Positions 6,713 through 12,944 of a stretch of 16,781 bases of DNA are shown here, in pieces. The stretch's first letter is position 1, and each line of letters starts with the position of its first letter. Under the pieces are notes generated by a model, which had not been told where the DNA came from, did not search any database, and was given only the letters and a program-made list of their open reading frames with translations. This DNA comes from Lachnospiraceae bacterium. Lineage in GTDB: Bacteria; Bacillota; Clostridia; Lachnospirales; Lachnospiraceae. The stretch is taken from positions 1 through 16,781 of the forward strand of contig CAAFNG010000008.1 of NCBI GenBank assembly GCA_900764225.1, read 5' to 3'. The position numbers and the translations under genes were made by a program.

Positions 6713-7437
6713 AGATAACGATTGGACATTTATATCCGGATCTTCTGAACCTTTACGGTGACAGAGGAAATATTCAGTGCCTGATGAAAAGATGTCTCTG
6801 GAGAGGAATTGATGCAGAGACGATCGCTTTTGAACTTGGTGATGAAATAGATTTTTCCAAACTGGATATCGTGCTTCTAGGAGGCGGTTCTGACAGGGAG
6901 CAGATGCTCGTATGTGAAAAATTAAAAGAAATTCAGAAAGATTTTAAGGCGTATGTGGAGGACAATGGTGTTGTGATCGCCATTTGCGGCGGATATCAGC
7001 TCCTTGGTAATTATTACAAGACAGACCAGGGAATGATCGAAGGACTGAAGCTGGTAGATATGAGCACAGAGCAGGGTAAGGGCCGTCTGATCGGAAATAT
7101 CGTGATGAAGAGCGATCTTTTTGATATGCCGATCGTAGGATTTGAAAATCATGGAGGACGTACCACCATCGGAAATAACCGTCCTCTCGGAAAGGTCCTT
7201 GCAGGTTACGGCAATGATGGACAGTCAGGCGAAGAAGGCGTGGTATACAAGAACGTGATCGGTACCTATCTGCATGGTCCGCTTCTTCCGAAGAATCCAC
7301 AGCTTGCGGATCTTCTGATCAGCCGTGCGCTGGAGAGAAAATATGGGAAAAAGATCGAACTTGAGAAACTGGATGACAGCGAGGAGCAGGAGGCAAACTC
7401 CTATATCTTCCATCGCTTTGTAAAAAACGAAGGATAA
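6709..7437 (+). CDS. gatD: Lipid II isoglutaminyl synthase, glutaminase subunit GatD
   Basis: The 242-residue protein is a class I glutamine amidotransferase of the cobyric-acid-synthase type. The nucleophile is Cys93 in AICGGYQLLG, and His189 in GTYLHGPLLPKNP is the catalytic histidine. These match in number the Cys94/His189 reported for Staphylococcus aureus GatD, the third catalytic residue being supplied by MurT. It opens with the family sequence IGHLYPDLLNLYGDRGN. It releases ammonia from glutamine and channels it to MurT. The ATG at 6709 overlaps the murT TGA by four bases, consistent with equal production of the two subunits. Confidence 0.94.
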   Translation: MKITIGHLYPDLLNLYGDRGNIQCLMKRCLWRGIDAETIAFELGDEIDFSKLDIVLLGGGSDREQMLVCEKLKEIQKDFKAYVEDNGVVIAICGGYQLLGNYYKTDQGMIEGLKLVDMSTEQGKGRLIGNIVMKSDLFDMPIVGFENHGGRTTIGNNRPLGKVLAGYGNDGQSGEEGVVYKNVIGTYLHGPLLPKNPQLADLLISRALERKYGKKIELEKLDDSEEQEANSYIFHRFVKNEG

Positions 7438-7447
7438 AGAGGTCAGT

Positions 7448-8059
7448 ATGGCGAAATCAAACAATCAGAAAGCGAAGATCCTGTATCTGGAAAAAATGCT
7501 TAAAGAAACAGGGGAGCACCATGCGTTATCCATGCAGGAGATCCTGGAGACTCTGAGGGAATATGGGATAAGTGCAGAGCGAAAAAGTATTTATGCTGAT
7601 GTGGAGGTTTTGAGGGCTTTCGGAATGGATATCCGTTATACAAGAGAACGGCCGGGCGGATATTATCTTTACGGAAATGCAGACATAAAAGAGAAACCTG
7701 TTCGGAAGATACCGGCATCAGAAACAGAGCCGAAGTCTGAACCGCTTCAGGAAACCCGTTCTGTATGTGGCTATGAAGAACTGCTTGCAGCTTCCGCAAA
7801 AAGTATAAAAAGAGAGATGAAGCTTCTGTGCGCCGGTGGCGTACAGGCAGAGATTCGCGATTATTTCAGGGATAACGCAGAATATAAGATTAAGGACAGT
7901 GGAGATCTGATGATAACAGCAGAGCTTCCTGAAAATATGAAATTTTATGGCTGGCTGACAGGAATGGGCGGAAGTGTACGCATACTCAAGCCCAGGAAAT
8001 CAGCGTTGGCCTATAGAGACTATCTGAAATCACTGGCAAGGGAATATAAAGGCTTATAG
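7448..8059 (+). CDS. Compact HTH regulator related to WYL-domain proteins but lacking the WYL core
   Basis: The 203-residue protein has a DeoR/HTH_11-like winged helix at about 8-75 (LYLEKMLKETGEHHALSMQ, then SIYADVEVLRAFGMDIRY and GGYYLYG), which matches the N-terminus of WYL-type regulators. A Pro/Glu/Lys-rich linker follows at about 76-122. Residues about 123-200 (MKLLCAGGVQAEI through FYGWLTGMGGSVRILKP to YLKSLAREY) match the C-terminal extension that normally follows the WYL domain. The WYL core itself, and the ~300-residue family length, are missing. It is presumably a DNA-binding regulator, perhaps of its own operon. It lies 10 bases after gatD with AGAGGT at 7438-7443 and 13 bases before the lipoprotein gene. 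Confidence 0.75.
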   Translation: MAKSNNQKAKILYLEKMLKETGEHHALSMQEILETLREYGISAERKSIYADVEVLRAFGMDIRYTRERPGGYYLYGNADIKEKPVRKIPASETEPKSEPLQETRSVCGYEELLAASAKSIKREMKLLCAGGVQAEIRDYFRDNAEYKIKDSGDLMITAELPENMKFYGWLTGMGGSVRILKPRKSALAYRDYLKSLAREYKGL

Positions 8060-8072
8060 GAGAGATTTGACA

Positions 8073-9440
8073 ATGAAGAAAAAAACAGTGATCCTGCTTG
8101 TAGGGGCAATAACTTTGGCAGCAGCTTTTTCCGGTTGTGGAAAGAATAAAGAAGCAACCGAAGCGGCCAACGAGAGTGTGGAATCTGAAGACCCGGAAGG
8201 AAAAGCCAAAAACAGCGATGATGCGGAGGAAGAAGAAAAGAGAGAAGAAGAGGAAAAGGCAGCAGCAGATAAGAAGGTTGGTATTTTTCTGCCGTCAGCG
8301 TCCGATGATACGAGATGGGCGTCTGATGGGGAAACTCTTGTACATGCACTTGAGGATGACGGATACGATGCAGAGGTATTTTTCGCAGATGAGAGCGGAG
8401 ATACACAGGTATCCCAGATCAGTGGCATTCTGGATGATGAAAAAACATCTGCTCTTATTGTGGCACCTGCAGATCCGTACGGGCTGAATGATGTGCTGGA
8501 GCAGGTCTACGAGAAATCCATTCCTGTTTTTTCCTATGATGAGCTGATCATGGATACAGATAAGGTGAATTATTTTGTGACCTTTGATGCACGTAAGGCA
8601 GGAAAGATGATCGGAGATGCCATTATTAAGAACAAGGATCTGGAGAAAGCCAGTGAGGATAAACAGACCTTAACAATCGAATTTCTCATGGGTTCCCCGG
8701 ATGACAGAGATGCACTTTTCTTTTTCAATGGAGTAATGGAAAAACTTCAGAAATACTTTGATGACGGTACACTTGTATGTAAGTCCGGTAAGCAGAGCTT
8801 TGACGACACAGCAGTAATGCGTAACAGCAGAAGTACTGCAAAAAATGATCTCACAGCTGTTCTTTCCGGGAATTACGCGGATGGAGCTCCGGATATCATC
8901 TGCACAGGTGCGGATGAACTGGCACTTGGAGCAGCAGAAGCACTGGAGGAAGCTGGATATACAGCAGGTAGTGAGGACTGGCCTATGATCACAGGCTGTG
9001 GCTGTGAGGCTGAGGCTGCAACTGCCATTATTGAAGGAAGATTATCGAACAGTGTATTTCTGGACAACCGTGTGCTTGCAGCAGACTGTGTGACTATGGT
9101 AGATACTTATCTGAAAGGCGAAAAACCGGAAATTAACAACTATTCCCAGTATGATAATGGAACCAAAATTGTGGGTACGGTAACAAGTGATCTCCAGCTG
9201 ATCGACAAGGATAACTATCAGATGCTTGTGGATGACGGATATTTTGATGAAGATGAGATACTGCCGGAGGTGACATCGACACCGACACCGGAGCCGACTG
9301 TGACGGAAACTCCGTCTGAAGAGGCGGAAGGAACAGTGATGCCGACACCGTCTGTAGCAGCAGGGGAGACGGCCACACCGACAGAAGAGCCGGTAACGCC
9401 AACCCCGACAGAGAAAGCGGACAAAAGTTCCGTAGCATAA
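8073..9440 (+). CDS. Xylose-type sugar-binding lipoprotein with charged linker and Pro/Thr-rich tail
   Basis: The 455-residue protein starts with a lipoprotein signal peptide (lipobox FSGC, Cys22) and a very acidic Glu/Lys/Ala linker at about 23-66. A periplasmic-binding-protein type I domain follows at about 67-390 (KKVGIFLPSASDDTRWASDG, ALIVAPADPYGLNDVLEQ, IPVFSYDELI, NYFVTFDARKAGKMIGD), most like D-xylose-binding XylF proteins. A tail of about 57 residues is dominated by TPTP-like repeats. It is likely anchored to the outer membrane face and binds a sugar. No permease or ATPase genes accompany it, so it may act as a sensor or share a transporter encoded elsewhere. The ATG at 8073 has TAGGAGAG at 8057-8064; an upstream TTG at 8067 is less likely. 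Confidence 0.85.
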   Translation: MKKKTVILLVGAITLAAAFSGCGKNKEATEAANESVESEDPEGKAKNSDDAEEEEKREEEEKAAADKKVGIFLPSASDDTRWASDGETLVHALEDDGYDAEVFFADESGDTQVSQISGILDDEKTSALIVAPADPYGLNDVLEQVYEKSIPVFSYDELIMDTDKVNYFVTFDARKAGKMIGDAIIKNKDLEKASEDKQTLTIEFLMGSPDDRDALFFFNGVMEKLQKYFDDGTLVCKSGKQSFDDTAVMRNSRSTAKNDLTAVLSGNYADGAPDIICTGADELALGAAEALEEAGYTAGSEDWPMITGCGCEAEAATAIIEGRLSNSVFLDNRVLAADCVTMVDTYLKGEKPEINNYSQYDNGTKIVGTVTSDLQLIDKDNYQMLVDDGYFDEDEILPEVTSTPTPEPTVTETPSEEAEGTVMPTPSVAAGETATPTEEPVTPTPTEKADKSSVA

Positions 9441-9452
9441 AAGCAAAAATAA

Positions 9453-9511
9453 AAAACACTCCCGGGAACGGATCACACGTGATCAGTGTGGTGGGTTCTA
9501 GGGAGTGTTTT
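9453..9511. terminator. Bidirectional terminator between the lipoprotein gene and xpt
   Basis: AAAACACTCCC at 9453-9463 pairs perfectly with GGGAGTGTTTT at 9501-9511. Inside, GAAC/GTTC and CACAC/GTGTG can extend the structure. It ends in T residues on the plus strand and in a longer T-rich stretch on the minus strand. It therefore serves both converging genes, the lipoprotein gene from the left and xpt from the right. Confidence 0.88.
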
Positions 9512-9544
9512 AAACTTTAATGATAAAATTCTTTATCTGAGACT

Positions 9545-10117
9545 TTATTCGCGGAATGTAAGCTTGCCACCTTCGATGGAATCAATAATGGCAAGAGACT
9601 CCAGATGGATTCCCATATCGCGGATGGTCTGTCCGCCGGACTGGAAGCCTTTTTCGATAACGATTCCGGCACCCTCAAGGGTTGCGCCTGATTTCTTTAC
9701 GATGTCAATAAGGCCCAAAAGAGCACAGCCGTTGGCAAGAAAATCGTCAATAAGGAGAACGTGATCATCCGGTCCAAGGAATTTCTTGGAGAGGATCACA
9801 TCATAGACCTTCTTGTGGGTAAAGGATTCTACTTTTGTTGTGTACATTTCACCGTCAAGATTTACACTCTGTGCCTTCTTGGCAAAGACTACTGGAACAT
9901 GGAAATACTGGGCTGCAATGCAGGCGATTCCGATACCGGAAGCTTCAATGGTAAGGATCTTGTTGATTGGACAGTGGTCAAAACGTCTCTTGAATTCTTT
10001 ACCGATCTCGTTGATCAGATCGATGTCCATCTGATGATTCAGAAAGTTGTCCACTTTTAAAATATTTCCTTCTTTTACTACGCCGTCTTTCAGGATTCTG
10101 TCTTTTAAAAGCTGCAT
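9545..10117 (-). CDS. xpt: Xanthine phosphoribosyltransferase
   Basis: This 190-residue protein has the normal Xpt length and matches the family: [31 protein letters not shown] at the start, [14 protein letters not shown], the PRPP-binding loop [11 protein letters not shown] at about 120-130 and [12 protein letters not shown]. It converts xanthine and PRPP to XMP in purine salvage. The ATG at 10117 has AAGGAGAT a few bases upstream on the minus strand. No purine riboswitch was recognised in the leader of roughly 70 bases, although xpt genes of Bacillus often have one. It is transcribed alone, back to back with the metal-sensor operon, and ends at the bidirectional terminator. Confidence 0.95.
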   Translation of the reverse strand: MQLLKDRILKDGVVKEGNILKVDNFLNHQMDIDLINEIGKEFKRRFDHCPINKILTIEASGIGIACIAAQYFHVPVVFAKKAQSVNLDGEMYTTKVESFTHKKVYDVILSKKFLGPDDHVLLIDDFLANGCALLGLIDIVKKSGATLEGAGIVIEKGFQSGGQTIRDMGIHLESLAIIDSIEGGKLTFRE

Positions 10118-10196
10118 GATTTATCTCCTTTGATCTATCGCTGTTTTTGATACGAGCAAGTATTGAAGCGGATTGCGAATATCCTCTTGACTATGT

Positions 10197-10225
10197 ATCA
10201 TACGACAATATTTGGACAAGTGCAA
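10197..10225 (-). promoter_or_regulatory. Promoter of xpt
   Basis: On the minus strand TTGCAC (10225 down to 10220) and TATGAT (10202 down to 10197) are separated by exactly 17 bases. Transcription would begin near 10190 and leave a leader of roughly 70 bases. The -35 box is only 6 bases from the -35 box of the divergent plus-strand promoter. Confidence 0.65.
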
Positions 10226-10231
10226 TTATTT

Positions 10232-10260
10232 TTGACAAAAAATCATAAAATTATTATAAT
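10232..10260 (+). promoter_or_regulatory. Consensus promoter of the metal-sensor/Mrp operon
   Basis: A perfect TTGACA at 10232-10237 and a perfect TATAAT at 10255-10260 are separated by 17 bases. Transcription would begin near 10267, about 27 bases before the first gene. A promoter this close to consensus is usually strong and would be expected to need a repressor. The CsoR-type regulator two genes downstream is the obvious candidate, by inference. Confidence 0.85.
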
Positions 10261-10293
10261 AGATAAGATGACAAAAGAAAGGAACAGACGCAT

Positions 10294-10521
10294 ATGAAGG
10301 AATATGAGGTAATCTGGGAAATTTTTAATAAATGCCCGAGAAATCAGATGCGTGATGTGTTTGTGGAGGAAGTAGAGATCGCTGACCCGGAAGAGTATGT
10401 GAAGCATAAATTTCAGGGGAAGGATGTTTCCTATGAGAAGACAGTACTTGAAGACGGAACGATCATCTTTGACATTACAACATCCATGATCCGTCAGCGT
10501 TGTTCTTTCACGGAAATCTGA
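10294..10521 (+). CDS. Conserved-looking small protein of unknown function
   Basis: I do not recognise a named family for this 75-residue acidic protein. It starts MKEYEVIWEIFNKCPRNQ and ends SMIRQRCSFTEI. It has two cysteines (Cys14 and Cys70), no membrane segment and no signal peptide. An alternation of short charged and hydrophobic stretches (VEIADPEEYV, YEKTVLEDGTIIFDITT) suggests a small alpha/beta fold. AAAGGAAC at 10278-10285 precedes the ATG. It is the first gene of the operon and its stop directly abuts the ribosome binding site of the metal-sensor gene, so a role linked to metal or Fe-S handling is possible but unproven. Confidence 0.75.
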   Translation: MKEYEVIWEIFNKCPRNQMRDVFVEEVEIADPEEYVKHKFQGKDVSYEKTVLEDGTIIFDITTSMIRQRCSFTEI

Positions 10522-10535
10522 AGGAGGAATTACAC

Positions 10536-10907
10536 ATGAGTGATACGAACGAAACGCATGTGCACGTTCTCGAGGATGGAACGGTTCTTCGGCATACCCA
10601 CGGGGAACATGAGCATGACCACAGCAGTACACATCCTCATCATCACAGCCACGCACAGACCAAGGCTGTGCTCAACAGACTTTCCAGGGCCATCGGTCAT
10701 ATGGAATCCATCAAGCGCATGGTGGAGGACGGAAGAGACTGCAGCGAGGTACTGATCCAGCTGTCAGCCGTGAAATCTGCGATCAATAATACAGGCAAGA
10801 TCATTCTGCAGGATCATATCGAGCACTGTATCGTGGATGCAGTGGAGCATGGAGACCGGGAAGCAATCAAGGAACTGGAAAAAGCGATCGACAGATTTAT
10901 GAAATAA
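10536..10907 (+). CDS. CsoR/RcnR-family metal-sensing repressor with a His-rich N-terminus
   Basis: The 123-residue protein has a CsoR-type (DUF156) helical domain at about 42-122 (LNRLSRAIGHMESIKRMVEDGRDCSEVLIQLSAVKSAI). Cys69, His94 and Cys98 have exactly the spacing (25 and 4) of Cys36, His61 and Cys65, the Cu(I) ligands of Mycobacterium tuberculosis CsoR. A Cu(I)-type or related thiophilic sensor is therefore more likely than Ni/Co RcnR. Residues 8-39 add twelve histidines, which could bind metal ions. Such proteins are DNA-binding repressors released by metal. The ATG at 10536 has AAGGAGG at 10521-10527, 8 bases upstream; an in-frame TTG at 10500 is rejected. No copper exporter is adjacent. 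Confidence 0.88.
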   Translation: MSDTNETHVHVLEDGTVLRHTHGEHEHDHSSTHPHHHSHAQTKAVLNRLSRAIGHMESIKRMVEDGRDCSEVLIQLSAVKSAINNTGKIILQDHIEHCIVDAVEHGDREAIKELEKAIDRFMK

Positions 10908-11000
10908 GCAAGAAGTTCATGAGCGATCGTGAATGAGAAATATGCATTCTGCACAGAGTACTGTACAGAGGCAAATACAAGGAAATGAGAGGAATCTATT

Positions 11001-11831
11001 ATGGCAAAAGAGTGCAGCAATTCATCCTGCGACAAATCCAGCTGTGAAGGATGTGGACAGAAGCAGCCACAGAGCCTTCTGGCAGAGCCGAATCTTTTTT
11101 CGGATGTAAAACACGTGATCGGAGTTGTCAGCGGAAAGGGCGGAGTCGGTAAATCATTCGTGACAGGCTCCCTGGCCAATCTGATGGCTTCCAAGGGATA
11201 TAAAGTAGGCATTATGGATGCGGATATCACAGGACCGTCCATTCCGAAGATGTACGGCATCAAGGGAAATGCACAGGGCAGTGATAACGGAATCTACCCG
11301 ATCCCTACAGCGAACGGAATCGAGGTTATGTCTGTAAACCTTCTTCTTCCGGATGAGGAGACACCGGTGATCTGGAGAGGCCCGGTTCTTGCAAATATGG
11401 TAAAACAGTTCTGGAGTGATGTGATCTGGGGCGAGCTGGACTATCTGTTCGTAGATATGCCACCAGGAACAGGTGATGTTCCGCTGACTGTATTCCAGTC
11501 TCTGCCGATCGAGGGTGTTGTGATTGTTACATCTCCACAGGATCTGGTGCGGATGATCGTCAAGAAAGCCTATAACATGGCAGATATGATGAAAGTTCCG
11601 GTTCTTGGAATCGTGGAGAATTACAGCTATGTGAAATGTCCGGATTGTGGAAAAGAGATCCATGTTTTTGGCGAGAGCCATATCGACGAGATCGCAGCAG
11701 AACTGAAAGTTCCGGTTCTTGGCAAGATGCCGATCGATGTGAAGCTTGCAGAGCTTGCAGACAGCGGCCTGTTCAGCAAGATCGAGAACGAATATATCAC
11801 TGCGGCAGCAGAAGTAATGCCGAAAGAATAA
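11001..11831 (+). CDS. Mrp/NBP35-type P-loop ATPase, Fe-S cluster carrier
   Basis: The 276-residue protein is a MinD/Mrp-like ATPase with a deviant Walker A, GKGGVGKS, at 45-52, the DADITGPSIPKM segment at about 73-84, and DMPPGTGD at about 152-159. A conserved CPDC pair (Cys213, Cys216) can hold a bridging Fe-S cluster in the dimer. The N-terminus carries four further cysteines (Cys5, Cys10, Cys15, Cys18), as in NBP35-like members that bind an extra cluster. It probably binds and transfers Fe-S clusters to target proteins in the cytoplasm. AGAGGAA at 10988-10994 precedes the ATG. It follows the metal-sensor gene by 93 bases, with no clear promoter between. Confidence 0.9.
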   Translation: MAKECSNSSCDKSSCEGCGQKQPQSLLAEPNLFSDVKHVIGVVSGKGGVGKSFVTGSLANLMASKGYKVGIMDADITGPSIPKMYGIKGNAQGSDNGIYPIPTANGIEVMSVNLLLPDEETPVIWRGPVLANMVKQFWSDVIWGELDYLFVDMPPGTGDVPLTVFQSLPIEGVVIVTSPQDLVRMIVKKAYNMADMMKVPVLGIVENYSYVKCPDCGKEIHVFGESHIDEIAAELKVPVLGKMPIDVKLAELADSGLFSKIENEYITAAAEVMPKE

Positions 11832-11862
11832 GACGGAATCGTGCTGTTGCACGGAGAGTAAA

Positions 11863-11920
11863 AAAAGACCATCGGAATCATTGATATACTTATATATCAG
11901 TTCCGATGGTCTTTTATTTT
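11863..11920. terminator. Bidirectional terminator between the Mrp gene and the LysR gene
   Basis: AAAAGACCATCGGAA at 11863-11877 pairs perfectly with TTCCGATGGTCTTTT at 11901-11915, and an inner TGATAT/ATATCA stem caps the loop. It ends in TTTTATTTTT on the plus strand and in a T run on the minus strand. It therefore serves both converging genes and touches the last base of the LysR gene. Confidence 0.9.
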
Positions 11921-12789
11921 TAAAAATATTTCAGGAAACACTGTGCAGCCTGGGAAAGCTGCAACGCTTCATGATGGGCGATTACTGCGCTTCTGGCAGG
12001 AAGCGGCGTCTTGAGATCCACCGGCTCCAGTCCCGGGCGGTTCTTCAGCATGTAGTCCGGGATACAGGCAATGCCAAGTCCGATCTCAGCAAGGTCGATA
12101 AGAAGGTCGTTGCTGTTCAGTTCTACCTCCGGCAGCAGTTTTAAGCCCTGGGCGGCAAAAACCTGATGCAGATATTCACTGGTAGTACTTTTGGGAGCCA
12201 GCATCAGGATCGGATAATTCAGAAGTTCTTTCAGGGAGAGCGGCTTGTGTCCCATGGAAAAATGTTCCGGGTTTGCAACAAAAATATCATGGAATTCCAG
12301 AACTGTCTGAAGCTTCATATGGGAAGAAAGCCTGGAGTTCGGATAGTTGGTGAGGATCAGCTCAGCCTGTCCGTTTTCAAGAAGCTCGGCACAGCCGATG
12401 GAGGTGCTGTTGATGATCTTGATCCGTACGTCCGGATGATCCTTGTGAAAACGGCGAAGATAAGGGATGAGAAAATAGCGGCACAGAGTATCGCTGGCAC
12501 CGATACGAAGCTGTCCGGTAAGATTCCCTTCTCCGGAAAGAGCGGCCTCCCCTTCATTGAGCATGGAAAGAGCCGGCTTCACATGCTGAAGAAGCAGTTC
12601 GCCCTCCGGTGTGAGGATGACTCTTTTTGTGCTTCGGACGAAAAGCGTGTGGCCCAGCTTTTTTTCCAGATTTTTGACAGCCTGGCTTACTGCTGACTGA
12701 GAGATAAAAAGCTGTCTGGAAGCCTCGGAAAAGCTTAAAGTCGTAGCTACATAGTAGAATACTTTGTAGAGTTCAAGATTGATATCCAT
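11920..12789 (-). CDS. LysR-family transcriptional regulator
   Basis: The 289-residue protein has the LysR winged helix at about 1-62 (ELYKVFYYVATTLSFSEASRQLFISQSAVSQAVKNLEKKLG, then LFVRSTKRVILTPEGE). A two-lobed effector-binding domain follows from about 90 (LRIGASDTLCRYFLIPYLRRFH, IGLGIACIPDYML near the end). Length and layout are standard. The start is taken as ATG at 12789 because GGAGG (12804-12800) lies 10 bases upstream; a TTG at 12795 is in frame but too close to that site. It is transcribed away from purL, the usual LysR arrangement toward a target gene, so it may control purL or itself. The effector is unknown. Confidence 0.9.
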   Translation of the reverse strand: MDINLELYKVFYYVATTLSFSEASRQLFISQSAVSQAVKNLEKKLGHTLFVRSTKRVILTPEGELLLQHVKPALSMLNEGEAALSGEGNLTGQLRIGASDTLCRYFLIPYLRRFHKDHPDVRIKIINSTSIGCAELLENGQAELILTNYPNSRLSSHMKLQTVLEFHDIFVANPEHFSMGHKPLSLKELLNYPILMLAPKSTTSEYLHQVFAAQGLKLLPEVELNSNDLLIDLAEIGLGIACIPDYMLKNRPGLEPVDLKTPLPARSAVIAHHEALQLSQAAQCFLKYF

Positions 12790-12805
12790 ATGCAAAAATC
12801 CTCCG

Positions 12806-12841
12806 CTTATAAATGATATAAGATATATTAATTTTACTAAT
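12806..12841. promoter_or_regulatory. Paired dyads in the LysR-purL intergenic region, candidate operators
   Basis: Two inverted repeats lie here. CTTATA-N5-TATAAG (12806-12822) is perfect over 6 bp. ATTA-N7-TAAT (12827-12841) has the T-N11-A form of LysR boxes. Their centres are about 20 bases apart, roughly two helical turns, and the second overlaps the -35 box of the purL promoter. The region is AT-rich, so some symmetry is expected by chance. Confidence 0.4.
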
Positions 12842-12861
12842 GATATTTCCTATGATACTAT
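12833..12861 (+). promoter_or_regulatory. Promoter of purL
   Basis: TTTACT at 12833-12838 and TACTAT at 12856-12861 are 17 bases apart, with TG at 12853-12854 forming an extended -10. This leaves a leader of about 77 bases before purL. No purine riboswitch was recognised in it. TTGCT at 12911-12915 can pair with AGCAA further downstream, a weak hairpin near the ribosome binding site. Confidence 0.5.
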
Positions 12862-12944
12862 ATTTTCAGCAGAAAAGAAAGTGCGATTTATTGGAAACAA
12901 GAGCGGAAGATTGCTTGTGACCAGCAACAAGAAAGGAGCCTTCT

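Noticed and set aside
9276..9420. DNA repeat block (CCGACACCG-like units) in the lipoprotein gene tail.
   Set aside because: It simply encodes the Thr-Pro-rich tail; the units are irregular and do not form a separate repeat element.
10118..10196. Purine riboswitch ahead of xpt.
   Set aside because: The leader is only about 70 bases and lacks the conserved aptamer core motifs and an expression-platform hairpin. The purL leader likewise shows none.
12790..12795. TTG at 12795 as the LysR start.
   Set aside because: GGAGG would be only 4 bases away; ATG at 12789 has better spacing and matches the family start.
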